64,000 nucleotides of DNA from Chionoecetes opilio (GCA_016584305.1 JACEEZ010020234.1:39955-103954); one strand, 5' to 3'; counted from the first letter of the stretch, positions 34,786 to 48,008 are shown. Numbers and translations are program-made. The notes: generated from the letters alone by a model not told the origin.

Positions 34786-35008
34786 TAACAATAACAATAA
34801 AATAATAATAATAAAAATAATAATAATAGTAATAATAAAAATAATAATAATAAAAAAAATAATAATAAAATAATAATAATAATAAAAATTTAATAATAAT
34901 AATAATAAAAAAATAAATAATAACAATAAAATAAATTAAAAAATAAATAATAATAATAATAATAACAATAACAATAATAATAATAATAATAATGACAATA
35001 ATAATAAC

Positions 35009-35046
<38 letters not shown>

Positions 35047-35056
35047 TAACAATAAC

Positions 35057-35111
<55 letters not shown>

Positions 35112-35158
35112 GCAATAATAATAATAATAACAATAATAATAATAATAATAATAATAAA
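34141..35158. repeat. ~1-kb (AAT)n/(AATAAC)n microsatellite
   Basis: AAT trinucleotides with GAT, AAC and A-run variants. A (CTC)n tract follows at 35212-35250. Open frames of Leu, Tyr or Ile are artefacts. Confidence 0.97.
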
Positions 35159-35280
35159 CTCAATTTAACTTTTTACCTTTATACTTTCTCTTCATAAGTT
35201 AATTACTGCCTCTCCTCCTCCTCCTCCTCCTCCTCCTCCTCCTCCTCCTTCAAACTTACTTGATTTTTACAATAGTGTAT

Positions 35281-35525
35281 TTAAAATGTACGACAACACG
35301 ACGGCAGTAGACGTAGTTTACCTCGATTTTCAAAAAGCGTTCGATAAAGTTCCTCATTTGCAAAGTAAAAGCTCATGGTATAACAGGCCATCTTTCAAAT
35401 TGGATAGAAAACTGGCTGTCAGATCGTAAACAAAGGGTGGTAATAAATGGAAATTCTTCTGATTGGACCAGTGTAAATAGTGGTGTTCCTCAAGGATCAG
35501 TTCTCGGACCTATCCTGTTCTTACA
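35281..35525 (+). mobile_element. CR1/Jockey-like LINE RT fragment
   Basis: Reads AVDVVYLDFQKAFDKVPHL (first catalytic Asp region), then after a frame change KAHGITGHLSNWIENWLSDR, KQRVVINGNSSDW and SGVPQGSVLGPILF, a diagnostic RT block. Truncated at both ends. Better conserved than the 22860-24590 copy and possibly the same clade. Confidence 0.88.
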
Positions 35526-35579
35526 TACATCAAGTATAGACGTCCAGCCTCTGGCCCCTTTGCTTTTGGCTCAGTTCTT

Positions 35580-35616
35580 GCGGCTGGAACGTGGCAGCGA
35601 GCCACGTTCCAGCCAA
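35580..35616. repeat. Short perfect hairpin
   Basis: GGCTGGAACGTGGC and its exact complement GCCACGTTCCAGCC around a 4-base loop. It is embedded in unassigned sequence (35526-35800). Confidence 0.75.
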
Positions 35617-36069
35617 TTAACTCATTACGTGAATTATCTTTAAAGGGGCTGGTTCTATGCAAAATTTTTGGGTTTCACAGACCCCCATTGATTTTGACAG
35701 CACTACTTGCATGTCGAATTTCAGCTCAATGCGACAATAATTAGGAGTAGTTTACGCTAATTATCTTTAAGGGCTTGTTTTCCCAAAAAAAGTTCCCCCC
35801 TTGAGTTACGAAACGACACCAGGTTGTTCGAAAAAACTCCAAAATCGTGACGAAACAACTAACAGGTAAAACCCTTGGGTCGAAACAACTTGTGTACGAA
35901 ACTCGTTGAAAACATTATTTACTTTCCTGAACTACTTTCGCTGTTGATGGTTTAGATGTGTTTATATGGAAAGGAAAATCTTTGAAGTTATAGTTTTTAT
36001 TTCAACATTAAGTGTTTTTTGTTTCATATTTTTTTTATTTGTTGCATTATATTAATTTCAAATATGTAT

Positions 36070-36965
36070 AAGTGTCCTGCACGTGACGTCCACAGCCTTT
36101 GTTGTGCTGCGACAGGCGCGGGAGATGCCAGCTGGAGGACCAAACACACCCACTTGCCGCCCGTGTTTGCCAGCTTATGGTACTTTCCCCACCAAATATA
36201 TGTTTATTAGTATAAAAAGATAACTGTTGTCTCGGAAAGTTTGGTTCTATAATATTATCAAATAAAACAGTTAAAACACACTAAAGAAAGGCCTGTATGA
36301 GGACCCGCAAGATATAGCATGAACTTAATATTCACCAAACTCAGCTTCCATTTAATATTTTGCTCTGAAAACATTTTAAAGAAGCATATCAATAGAAGCG
36401 GAATTCATTAGCTTTCCATTGATATATTTCGTTTTTGATAATGAATTAGCCGCATGCATAAATTAGCGTTAACTAAATAAATGACCATATGAAATCGGGT
36501 AATTTTTCCAGATGATGGATATTTATTAGTTAACGCTAATTTATAATGGTTCTAATTTATTTATCAGAAAACGAAATATATCAATGGAAAGCTAATGAAA
36601 TTCCGCTCTTTGATATTCTCATTTAAAAGTTTCAAGCAAAATATGAAATGGAAGCTGGAGTGGGAATATTACAAGTTCATGCATATATCTTGAGTTCATA
36701 AGGCCTTCTTTAGTGTGTTTTACGGTTTTTTATCTTGATAATATTATGACAAACATTTCCCCCCCCCCCCCCCCCCCGTGTGAAGACAACAGTATATCTT
36801 TTATATGATAAAATATATTGGGTAGGGTTTAAAATACATAAGCTGGCCAAACACGGGCGGCAGGGAGTTGTTGGTCCTTCAGCTCGCTCCGATGGCGGCA
36901 TTTGGCTTGAATACGCTAGGGCGTGACGTCAGGCAAGACTCCTATATATACAGGTGGTTACTTAT
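36070..36965. mobile_element. Hairpin element, copy 2
   Basis: Same architecture as 46890-47775, with small indels. The left arm begins GCACGTGACGTC and the centre ATTAGCGTTAACTAAATAAA is mirrored at 36522. A C-run at 36761-36777 interrupts the right arm. Confidence 0.8.
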
Positions 36966-37611
36966 AGCGTGCGGTCTACCATGTCTTTATTACTTAAACT
37001 CTACACTAACACTTCAGGCTACAACTTACTATTGCTTTATGATAGTGTCTATTTACAGTAGCGTATTATAGAAAAAACTCACACAGACAAACAACAAGAA
37101 ATTTTCTTTTTCTTGCCTAAGTGTAGTTCAGTGAGAGAGAGAGATGAGAGAGAGGAGAGAGAGGAGAGAGAGAGAGAGAGAAATGTTCTTAGAAGTGGTA
37201 TGTTCAGTGTTCAAATTTGTTACTTTAAAGATGATATCATCAATTTTTATTTGAACAATTTTATATAGGAGGAGGAGGGGGAGGAGGAGAATGATTATAT
37301 GGTTTACGTAATTAATTGTTCCATATAATGAAGTAATTTATTAGGCTGTCCATGGAGACGGTATGCTTAATAGTAAAGCTATGCATAGGATAAGTAATTG
37401 TATGTATATTTCCTTTCCCTGTATAGCATGGTGTCGGAGGCGGTGGGTGGTGGTGGTGGTGGCAGAAACACATGTTGTAAGGTAAGAAGGAACGGTGTAC
37501 CGTAGACAACACTAAAGTCGCAAGGACAAACGTTCGTTTTGATGTACAGGACAGGACGTGTGCGTGGCGTAATACTTACATTTCTACATCCAGAAAGTTA
37601 GAAAGATTTTT

Positions 37612-37930
37612 TTATTTTTTTTTTATTGTTTATTGGGGGGTAGGCCATTGGTAGGCCATGGAGGTGCCCTGAGCGGCTGTGATTGGTGGCCTCGTCCGTG
37701 GTGGCGCAGGCAGGATTCGATTCTTATAGTGGACGCATGTGATTAGAGGCTCATGCGCCCACCTTTGTCCTACCAGGCACTCGCAATCGAAGGTAGAGTG
37801 ATGGGCAGGGCATGTGGGTGTTCTTAGGTACTCGACGGTGCAGAAAGGTTTTGAGTTTCTTCGGGGACGAAACTCGGGTCACGAGAACGCCAGTCGGAGA
37901 CAATAACCACTCCGCTACGCATCCCCAGCT
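37612..37930 (-). mobile_element. Type-2 SINE in unit copy 2
   Basis: The minus-strand head (complement of GGAGACAATAACCACTCCGC near 37895) and the T-run at the left (37603-37630) give the same element as 8143-8482. It interrupts the sequence GAAAGTTAGAAAG...CTGGAGAGT that is continuous at 10100 and 62670. Confidence 0.85.
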
Positions 37931-39989
37931 GGAGAGTTTCTGTGTCATTTTGTGTCTTCATCTGTGTTCATAGTAGGACTATAAAGTGAACAAATTACAA
38001 AAAATATCAACCGAGTAGGCGAACTACACTAAGATTGCCGCTAGTGTTTAGTTGCTGAGGTCCTTCCCGCCGTCGTCGTCGCCCGAAAAAAAAAACGAGT
38101 AGGAAATTGTAAACAGTATTACTGCAGCCTACAAAGCATAAACAACGCTGAAAAAGGGGAGATTATAAGTCATATATAAACTACTTGGTATCATCTTCAG
38201 GGGCACAGAAACAGCAGGTAGTGATTGCATCATTCGTAGATATATGGCGGCTGGCGACAGTATTGCAGCTGGCGACTTATTACTGTTATCTATACGGTAG
38301 TAATTGAAGCAATAGATTTGGCCTAATTGTTCATTTGTGAAAGAAATTGAAACTTGGTAGACAGTATCTTGAAAAAAGATAGTGTACATTACATGGGAAG
38401 GCTGCCAAACTGGAGACACTTGACAAACTGCCTTTTGGTGGCAAAATCCATAATGGCAGATCTCCATGGGCATATATTAAGTGCTCAAAAACATGCAAAC
38501 AGCCTCACTCAAATCCACATTTAATGCTGACATGGTTTTACAAAAGCGCCATGGTGCTAAAAAACAGCGTTACAAAAGTTACACAGACAAAAGCCACCCT
38601 GGCGGGCGGCTGTGCACGGGCCACGCGGCCCAAAGGGGAGCTTCCGGCCTACAACTTTTTTCAGGTTAATTTTAGAGACATGATTTTTTTTTTTTTGTAA
38701 AAAACACTGCATGAGCATTAAATGTGTTGTAGTGATGTCTAGAGCGCTTGGCCACTAAACACATTGCCTGTATTTATATAATAAATACTAAATACATGGG
38801 AGAAATGTATTCAAAATACCAACTACTAAATACATTTTACAATGCATTAAATAACTAATACTAAAAATACATTAATGTATTAAATAACATTTGTAAAACC
38901 ATGTAAATTACACATATTTTAAATGAATGCCAGAATTAAATCATCAAGTTTCGCAAGTATTCACTTCTTTATTTAATTCTAAAATTCAGAGGCACAAATT
39001 ATGAATGCGAAATGTAAATATCCAAAAGTTTCTAATATTTGCAGTACAAGTAGGCATTCCTTTGATATTCTATAAAACAATCTACGACACTATGGAATCC
39101 AATCCGTGAAAAGGTTTGAATTGCATTATGTAGATCATCAAAGTTATTTGCACACACTTTCAACACTATGAAATTCTTGGAGGTCAATACAGTATGAAAT
39201 GGCTGGAGGAAGCCACGACTACTAGTGACTGATGAGAAACAGAATCCCAGACACGCTAAGTGTTATCAGACAGCAGGACAGGCAACTTGAAGTTGTCGTA
39301 GAGCGCTACCCCCTGTCCCGCGGCTTCCTGCCAGCCGTCCGCCACCCACCACCTTGCACCACCTGTCCCTCCTCCCACATCCCCAATAGCCTATGCTGGG
39401 CTAGATGCTGTAGCATGTGAAATAGGATAAGAAATTAACACAGAGAATTTGTTCTTTGGTCATTTTGTCAAGGACAAATGCAATGTGTATTATCAGCTCA
39501 CCTGGCTATTTGACTTATCTACAGATCTCCAGAAAGGTCTGAACAAAAACTGGATTTCCTTAAAATCAGGACATTTCCTTGAAAGTGGAAACACTGGTTC
39601 ACTGTAACATCAGGATTGCTTGATAGTTGGGCGGGTTTATGGCCAAATTAACTGCTAAAAAGTAATTAAATTTGTATGTTTTATGTATTTAAATACAATG
39701 TATTTAAATACTCATTAAAATATTTAAATGCTGTATTTATAAATACATTTTTAAATACACAAATATATTTAAATACGTATTTATATACAAATGTGTTTAA
39801 ATAGTGCCCAGCTCTGATCACAACACACACAAGTACTAGAGGATACAAAACAGTTGTATGGTGAACAATAGTTTATTCCCAACATTTCTTCACAAAGTAA
39901 CATTGAACATTGCCAGCCCCTCACCCACCACCACAAGCACAACCACACACATCCATCCTCCTCACGGTGTGTCGGGATTGCCTGGCAAC

Positions 39990-41480
39990 ACGGACTATTG
40001 CTAGGAAAACACTTGCCGCAATATCACAACTTGTATCCTCCACCAGTGTGGCGAGCATGTGTGTGTTAAGATTGCTCTTGTGGGCAAATGTTTTCCCACA
40101 CTCGTGACACTCAAAGTTTCTCACACCAGTGTGGGTGAACATGTGTGTGTTAAGACTGCTCTTCTGGGTAAATGTTTTCCTACACTCCTGACACTCAAAG
40201 TTTCTCTCACCAGTGTGGGTGACCATGTGTTTGTTAAGATCGCTCTTCAGGGCAAATGTTTCCTACACTCTGAACGCAAAGTTATCTCACCAGTTGTGGG
40301 TGAGCATGTGTTTGTTAAGAGATTCTCTTCTGGGCAAATGTTTTCCCACAGTCGTGACATCAAAGTTTTCTCACACCAGTGTGGGTGAAACATGGGTGTG
40401 TTAAGGACGCTCTTCTGGGTAAAATGTTTCCCTACACTACTGACACTCAAGTTTCTCTCAACAGTGTGGGGACATGTGTGTGTTAAGATCGCTCTTCAGT
40501 GCAACTGTTTTCCCACATCGGACACTCAACGTTTCTCTCACCAGTGTGGGTGAGCATGTGGTGTGAAGATGGCTCTTGTGGGCAAAATGTTTTCCTACAC
40601 TCTGACACTCAAAGTTTCTCTCACCAGGTGCGGTGAGCATGTGTGGTGTTAAGACTGCTCTTCAGGGCAAAGTTTTACTTACACTCCTGAAATTCAAAGT
40701 TCTCACACCAGTGTGGGTGACATGTGTGTGTAAAGACTGCCCTTCTGGGCAAATGTTTTCCTACACTCCTGACATCAAAGTTCTCTCACCAGTGTGGGTG
40801 AGGATGTGTGTGTTAAGACTGCTTCTTCCGGCAAATGTTTTTCCTACACTCCTGACATTCAAGTTCTCTCACCAGTGTGGGTGAGCATGTGTTGTGTAAG
40901 ACTTCTATTCCGGCAAATGTTCCTACACCCTGACACTAAAGTTTCCACACAGTGTGGGTGAGCATGGGTGTGTTAAGCTTGGCTCTTCTGGGTTAAATGG
41001 TTCCTACACTCCTGACATCAAAGTTTCTCCATCAGTGTGGGTGAACAGTTTGTTCAGAATGCTCTTCTGGGTAAATGTTTTCCTACACTCCTTGCATCAA
41101 AGGTTCTCTCACAGGTGGTGAACATGTGGCTCTAGAGCAGCCTTAAGAAGTGAACACTTTGCACACAGTGGTCAAACCTCAGCCTGTTTGCGTGTATGGG
41201 TGGAGGATGTGTGCCGTAAGCCAGTCCTTGCTGGAGCACACTGTGCCACAGTCGTCACAAGTGTAGTACCGTCACGCCCTCCATGAAGCACTATTCTGCC
41301 AGCCACCCCCTGTGGGGAGGCGTCAAGCTGGTCCCTGCCGGAACCCCGGTGGTAGGCTGGAGTGAGGCAGGCTGCTGAAGGATGAGTCCGGCAACCTGGA
41401 ACAGAAAGGGAAGCAGGAGTGCAGAGAGGAGTCCTGGGTGGGTGATGGCTTGGACTCTTCACCTCAGCACAACTGTAACA
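39990..41480 (-). pseudogene. C2H2 zinc-finger array, copy 2 (~16 fingers)
   Basis: About fourteen [18 protein letters not shown] linkers at roughly 84-bp spacing run from 41112 down to 40044. They are preceded by two N-terminal fingers of the DHCGK type and a Pro/Ser-rich leader near 41460-41200. Intact fingers include [17 protein letters not shown] and CHECGKTFAHKSNLNTH. The C-terminal tail after the last finger (near 40040) contains CDIAASVFL in the present frame. Indels break the frame roughly every two to three fingers. Such arrays are nuclear DNA-binding proteins. Finger count is intermediate between copies 1 and 4. Confidence 0.82.
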
Positions 41481-42019
41481 TTGTGGCCGTCACAATAACA
41501 TCCAAGCTAGGATTCTACAAGACTCGCACTACTGGGTGTATATAGCGTGCGGTTCTACGGGGACATTAACACTATGCGTGCGGTCTACATATCTTACTCG
41601 CTATTACACTCTCACTCTTAACACATTCAGGCTGCAACTTACTATTGCATATGATATTGTTTATTATACAGTAGAGTATTATAGAAAAAACAAAGAGTGA
41701 TGGTATAAGTAATTATTAAGCACAGGCCGATATTCCCCACACCTGCTTCACTTTTTTTTTTTTTGCCTAACACTACACGTGGATGACAAGGTCGCTCTTG
41801 TGGTGTGTCCACAAGGATTGCTGCCACCTAAAAACTTGTTCCACTGGTTTCTTTGTCAAGCTCTCTGTAGAATTCTTTCAACAGCCTGTAGAGCGGTGGT
41901 TCACAAACATTGTTTATGTTGTTTCCCCTTCAAACAGTTCAACCCTCCGGATTTCACTCCATGTGCAACAAGCAAAAGTAGCCCACACACAATGTACTGA
42001 CCAATAACACAGTATATAG

Positions 42020-42044
42020 ACAAATCCTATAGATATATATATTG

Positions 42045-42099
<55 letters not shown>

Positions 42100-42112
42100 T
42101 ATATTATATTAT
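42020..42112. repeat. (AT)n microsatellite
   Basis: TA dinucleotides with a few interruptions; same position in the unit as 59272-59382. Confidence 0.92.
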
Positions 42113-42879
42113 ATACTCAAAGAAAAGTCAACAGCCGCATTCGAGACATTTATTGTTCTGTCGAACTAAATGCTAGTACTTTAGGATGGTCCCTCAGGAT
42201 AAATTTCCCCTTAGAATTCCTGAATTTCCCCCCAGGGGGAAACATCCCCAGGTTGGGGAAATGCTGTTGTAGAGGGTTACGTGTCACCTGAGGTTTTCGG
42301 CTTGAATTTTAGGCGGAGTACTGAGGACGTTACTTCGTTGATTATTTTATAAGGTTTGAGTAGGTGCCGGTACTCAGCGTCAGGTAAGGTCAGGTCAGGT
42401 CTGGAGCAAAAACCCTATGTAAGATTAGCCTTCGTGCACAAGAATTCAAATGATCTGAGGTTGTTGAATTAACAATAATGCGCGTACAAGCGTGACGATT
42501 GGTGAGGCAATACCAGGCTGTCTTTTTTCCTATAGTTGGAGATTAGGCATTATCTTTGCCACAGCAGTAAGTGGCGCGGTCCTGGGGGATGGGTGCGCAA
42601 CAGGTCCCTGGGATGCACAGTATGAGACAACGGGAACACTTATAACAGCTACTGGCCATGGCTGCGGTATTCCGTGTAATGCTCTAATACCCACCACTGA
42701 TATCATTTATAATATGCCCTTATGTAATGGAGAAGTACCTAGACGACCGCGGCTGACCAAGCGGATGTATCAGTTTGGTCTGGTGTTGGTACCGTCACGA
42801 CTTTGGCTTCGTCGTAAGGCGATGTCTAAGGCGTGTGGGTTCCAGCCCTGCCGAAGATCAATATATAATAAAATGCAAA

Positions 42880-43135
42880 GTCAGATTAACTTCCGAATTG
42901 TGATTGTTAGACAGTCAGTGCGTAGTGAAAAGATTCTCCTGGCGGATTCTCATAAGGGAAAATAGAGGGCCCGAATTGTGATGTTTAGGCCGGTCAGTGC
43001 GTCTGTGAAAAGATTCTTCCTGGCGGGATTCATAAGGGGAAAACTTAGAAGGGCCCGAATGTGATTGTTAGCTGCAGTGCGTCTGTGAAAAAGATTTCTA
43101 CTGGCGGGATTCATAGGGAAAATAGAGAGCCAGGG
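42880..43135. repeat. 78-bp minisatellite, 3 units
   Basis: Same unit as 28600 and 60150 (TTGTGATTGTTAG, AGTGCGTCTGTGAAAAGATT, CTGGCGGGATTC). Confidence 0.85.
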
Positions 43136-44667
43136 CAGTGTAGCGCTGTGTGGGTCATCAGGAGAGTCCCCAAGGAACATGACATGAGTTTCCCTGTCTC
43201 AGCCCCACGAAGAGGTCGTGTCCACAGTGTCCACAATCTCTCTAGTCATGAGGGTGCAGCTCTCCCTGTCGGGATCCCCTCAGACTAATCATCACCACGG
43301 ACAGAATGAGAAGGTGAAAGTGGCCGTGGTTCAAGAGTGGCCCCGTTGTAGACATAGAGACCTACGGGCCTAAACACTTATACCCAGCCTCTGTGTGGCG
43401 ATCCGAGTGGCCTTGGGGGGAAGGCTTTTTTTTTTTTCGCTTGCCAGTGCCCAGCCCCCCCAACTCAGCTGTGCCCCCGCAGTGATGAAACACCCAAGCT
43501 AGCCACGCCACTGCTGCTCTCCTCCTCCTGTTCCTCCACTCACTCCCTCACTCGCCACGTCACCACTTGTTTACAGCGGTGCCTGCTACCGTTATCTTAC
43601 CTCTTACAAGCAGCGCCACACAACCCTCAGGAGGCTACAGGAGGCCTACTACATGTATTATAAGTCACGGACAACTACAGGCTGCCTCGCGGCCCTACAC
43701 AACGCTCTCTTCTTGTGACTTTTGGCGCCAGACGCGGCACTGACGCCAACTTTCTGTTGTTTGCTTGTTATTTTTACTTTAGTGTACAAGCAGCTTGTGA
43801 ACTGTTTTGTTTTCCATGTCACCTGTGATCGCAGGGAATCTTGGTTAGTTTCCGATCGTATAATGATTTATTATCGTGCATTTATTGTTTGCTTGACGCC
43901 GATCCTGAGAGTGTAAAATGCAACTCAAGCTTAAGAGTCAGGTGACTGTGTCTAGGGATGCCACTCCTTGGGATTTTTCCCAAGATCTTGTGATTTGGGC
44001 CATGGCCCTGGGATATGTTTTGTCTATCTTGGGATTATTCAAGTATTTCTCCAGTAGTTTATCTCAAGGTAAGCATGTGTACCGTATTTAGGATTCCGTT
44101 TCAATGGGTTTATTTAAAGACCTTGTGATATTTATGTCTATCTTGGGATTTCTTTGGGTCAGTCTTGGGGTTTCTGAAGACGTAGAGTGGCAAGCCTGTG
44201 GAAGTCAGCCAAGCACCGCGGACAAGTGCGTGTATCCAAGGCGAGCTTGGAACGCATAGCAAAATGACCCCTGAAGAACCATGATAGAAAGGGAAAGAAA
44301 AGTGAAGCAAGGAACACTAAAAAGGAATGGGTGGGGCGGGACAAGACACAAAAGTAACCATTCTTTTCAAACTGACAGCTCACTGGGCAGAGTTCTCAAA
44401 TGGGGAAAAAAGAAAACAAGGGAAAATGAAAGGTCTCCTGCGTTTGGGGGGAAAATGTCATGGTGTAAATTTGTTAGGTCAGATAGATCCCAATATAGGT
44501 TGTCATGTTTTGAGAAACTTTGACAAACAAAATGACACAGACTCCAGATAGCCCCTTCTAACTTTCCTGAAATCATGGATGTGGAAATATAAGTACTATT
44601 AACACCACCACACGTCTGTAAATAACAAGAAAACGTTGTCCTGGCGACTTTAGTGTTATCTACGGTA

Positions 44668-44761
44668 ACTAATTTGGTATATTAAGTTACTTTTCGTGAT
44701 TTTCTGGCTAACAACAGACGCTTTTCTGTATTAACGGAAAGATCTGGGCGTGAAGGGGTTA
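44668..44761 (+). mobile_element. 5'-truncated piggyBac-type MITE in unit copy 2
   Basis: TAATTTGGTATATTAAGTT to GATCTGGGCGTGAAGGGG, then TTAC. Same truncation point as in copies 1 and 3. Confidence 0.75.
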
Positions 44762-44819
44762 CTAGTATTTAGAGAAACATTAGAATATCACTGCAATAGA
44801 TGTAATCACGTGATGGCTA

Positions 44820-46431
44820 AGGCGTATTTTGTAGTGTCCTTCTGGAGTAAAATTATACTTATTTAAGCTCCGCCCCTGCTTGCCATCACAAAATACGATT
44901 GTAGCGCTGCCAAAGCTCTTTCTTGATGTTGCCGAGAGTAAAAGTGTCGTACACTTCATTACCTCTTGCAGAGGCTCAAGGAATATCGTTAAGGTTGACA
45001 TTATTGAAGGCACAGCAAAGAGTAGTAGCGTGATTGTCTGTATTACACATCGATATCTAATTGTTTTGAGCTCTTTGAATGGCCTAGCATTGTTTTCTAA
45101 CTCTATAGATGGACTTGATATTAAACTGAAATGTTTAGGGCGCTATGAAACTGTTATTTGAATATCTATTTGCTACACAGCCATTTCACGATGTGCGTCG
45201 AGGATGTTTAATGCTTTCATGGACCTGTACGTATGTAGGCTACGTGTACCTACATCTACGTTTCACGAATTATTCTTTGCCTAAACCTAGATGAATGCTG
45301 GTTGTGATTCATCCTCCAGTGCATCTCCCCCGTTTAACATCCATGGGCGGGTGTGTGGTGGGCGGGTGTGTGATGGACGTGTGGTGGGTGGGTGTGTGGT
45401 GGGCGGATGGGTGATGGGCGTGTGGTGGGTGGGTGTGTGGTGGGCGGATGTATGATGGACGTGTGGTGGGTGGGTGTGTGGTGGGCGGATGTATGATGGG
45501 CGTGTGGTGGGTGGGTGTGTGGTGGGCGGATGGGTGATGGGCGTGTGGTGGGTGGGTGTGTGGTGGGCGGATGTGTGATGGGCGTGTGGTGGGTGGGTGT
45601 GTGGTGGGCGATGGGTGATGGGCGTGTGGTGGGTGGGTGTGTGGTGGGCGGATGGGTGATGGGCGTGTGGTGGGTGAGTGTGTGATGGGTGTGTGGTGGG
45701 CGGGTGGTGGTGGGCGGGTGGGTGCCTGGGTGGTGGTGGGTGTGTGGTGGCCCGTGGGTAGAGAGAGACCTCCTTACCGTGTTGGCGCTGAATCAGACTG
45801 ATGAAATGTTCGTATTCGTGCCCTGCGATAGGTTCTCTAAAAGGCTTTCTTTTTGTGTGATATAACATATATACCAAATTTATACATTTCTATTGCAAAT
45901 GTAATATCACTCATGAATATATTTAAGTATTTGACTATACTATAGCAATAATACACCAGTTTTGGTGCTAAGCCAGCAAGCATCAACGAAGATTCGGACA
46001 CATTGAAAAATTCGAGGGATTGGGAAATTTGTTCCCAGACGTCGCTGGAGAATTTTAATATTTGTGACTTCTTACCTGTTAAGAGTCACCTACTCTACTC
46101 CTTACTACTCCTTACCTACTATTAATTAAATACAGTATCCTTTGCATGTTGTGCGCATGTAATGAATGTTGAATTGGATGAGAATTAAAGGAAAAGAGAA
46201 ACATTTACGGGAGGAATTCTGATAAGATTTTCTCATGCGCGCGATCTGATTGGCCAGGCTCTTGAAACCACCACCCACCCCCACCACTGTATAATTTTAC
46301 AGGAAAAGAGTAAATTCCGCTGCCGGGAACGAATCTGATCAGTTTTCTATGCACGCAAAAGAGTAAAATATAAGTGGGCGGAGCTTAAATAAGTAAAATT
46401 TTACTTCCATGGGCATGGACAAAATACGCCT
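44820..46431. mobile_element. 1.6-kb TIR transposon, non-autonomous, private to copy 2
   Basis: Left end AGGCGTATTTTGTAGTGTC; complemented right end AGGCGTATTTTGTCCATGC. Both continue to TTACTTATTTAAGCTCCGCC, giving TIRs of about 55-60 bp. CTA is duplicated at 44817-44819 and 46432-46434. The uninterrupted target GATGGCTAGTCTTTATTC is present at 31903 and, with a small change, at 51664. The interior holds a 75-93 codon open frame pair near the left end with no known domain, and a large minisatellite at 45340-45765. A 3-bp target duplication would fit PIF/Harbinger or CACTA-like elements, but the family is not established. Confidence 0.82.
45340..45765. repeat. G/T-rich minisatellite in the TIR transposon
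   Basis: Roughly 36-bp periodic units of GTGTGGTGGGCGGATG, GATGGGCGTGTGGTGGGTGG. The strand bias (G and T on plus) is extreme. The minus frame stays open as a His/Pro/Thr-rich peptide of 196 residues, which is a repeat artefact. Confidence 0.92.
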
Positions 46432-46889
46432 CTAGTCTTTATTCTGTCCACCACATATAATAAATCGTGTTTCCCTATTATTTCGGGGTGAAGTCAGTTC
46501 GTACACAAGTTGTTTCGTACACCAGTATAGATTCGTACACCTAAAAGTTGTTTCGTAGTCTATATGAAACCAAAGTCGTTTCGTACACTCAGCTCAGAGT
46601 TGAACTTGACTACAAGAGTTACGAAACGACACCAGGTATGTTCGAAAAAACTCAAAATCAGTGTACGAAACAACTAATAAAACCTGGGTACGAAACAACT
46701 TGTGTACGAAACTCCTTGTAACCATTATTTCTACTTTCCTGAACTACTTTTCGCCTGTTGATGGTTTAGAATGTGTTTTATATGGGAAGGACATCTTTTG
46801 TAATGTTATAGTTTTTATTCAACATATAAGTGTTTTTTTTTCATATTTTTTTTATTTGTTGCATATATTAATTTTCAAATATGTATAAG

Positions 46890-47775
46890 TGTCTTGCACG
46901 TGACGTCACAGCCCTTGTTGTGGCTGCGACAGGCGCGGGAGATGCGAGCTGGAGGACCAACAAACTCCACTTGCCGCCCGTGTTTGCCAGCTTATGGTAA
47001 TTTTACCCTACCAAATATATGTTTATCAGTATAAAAGATATACTGTTATCTTCGGAAATGTTTGTTCTATAATATTATCAAATAAAAACCGTAAAACACA
47101 CTAAAGAAAGGCCATTATGAGACTCGCAAGATATATGCATGAACTTAATATTCACCAACTCCAGCTTCCATTTAATATTTTGCTCGAAAACATTTTACAT
47201 GAAGAATATCAATAGAAGCGGAATTTCATTAGCTTTCCATTGATATATTTCGTTTTCTGATAAATGAATTAGCAGCATGCATAAATTAGCGTTAACTAAA
47301 TAAATACCATCATGAAATCGGGTAATTTTTCCAAATTGATGGTTATTTATTTAGTTAACGCTAATTTATACATGGTTCTAATTTATTTATCAGAAAACGA
47401 AACATATCAATGGAAAGCTAATGAAATTCCGCTTCTATTGATATATTCCATGTAAAATGTTTTCCAGCAAAATATGAAATGGAAGCTGGAGTTGGTGAAT
47501 ATTAAGTTCATGCATATATCTTGAGTCTCATAATGGCCTTTCTTTAGTGTGTTTTACGGTTTTTTATTTGATAATATTATAGAACAAACATTTCCGAAGA
47601 CAACAGTATATCTTTTATACTGATAAACATATATTTGGTAGGGGAAAATTACCATAAGCTGGCAAACACGGGCGGCAAGTGGAGTTTGTTGGTCCTCCAG
47701 CTCGCTCCGACTGGCGGCATTTGGCTTGAAGACGCTAGGTCGTGACGTCAGTGCAAGACGCCTATGTATACCTTC
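46890..47775. mobile_element. Hairpin element, copy 3, best preserved
   Basis: The left arm from TTGCACGTGACGTCACAGCC through GAGCTGGAGGACCAACAAAC is mirrored by GTTTGTTGGTCCTCCAGCTC and GTGACGTCAGTGCAAGACGC at the right. Arms are about 430 bp and the centre is near 47320. The outer 50 bp diverge, with a different G+C-rich insert in each arm. No transposase. Confidence 0.85.
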
Positions 47776-47959
47776 CATTGGTGGTACTATAGCGTGCGGT
47801 CTACATGTCTTACTCCTCACTTAAACTCTACACTCTTACACTTCAGGCTACAACTTACTATTGCTTTATGATAGTGTCTATTTACAGTAGCGTATTATAG
47901 AAAAACTAAACAGACAAACAAAAGAACATTTTCTGTTTTCTTGCCTAAGTGTTATGTTC

Positions 47960-48008
<49 letters not shown>

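Larger units (their letters stand above)
35800..46434 (+). repeat. Composite tandem unit, copy 2
   Basis: Starts inside the GTACACAAG MITE (35805) and continues through the hairpin (36070-36965), GA/GGA tracts (37125-37285), GGTGGTGGT motif (37440), SINE (37612-37930), anonymous block (37930-38760), TAAATAC repeats (38770-38940), zinc-finger array (39990-41480), AT microsatellite (42025-42110), 78-bp minisatellite (42880-43135) and the long anonymous block (43285-44816). It ends with a private 1.6-kb insertion. No foldback element: the site is empty at 43272-43286. Confidence 0.85.

Noticed and set aside
34415..35163. Long Leu/Tyr/Ile frames resembling membrane segments
   Set aside because: AAT trinucleotide repeat read on the complement.
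44780..45161. Overlapping 77- and 93-residue frames in the TIR transposon as a candidate transposase
   Set aside because: Too short, overlap the TIR, no catalytic motif and no homology recognised.
45287..45877. 196-residue His/Pro/Thr frame
   Set aside because: Complement of the G/T minisatellite inside the TIR transposon.
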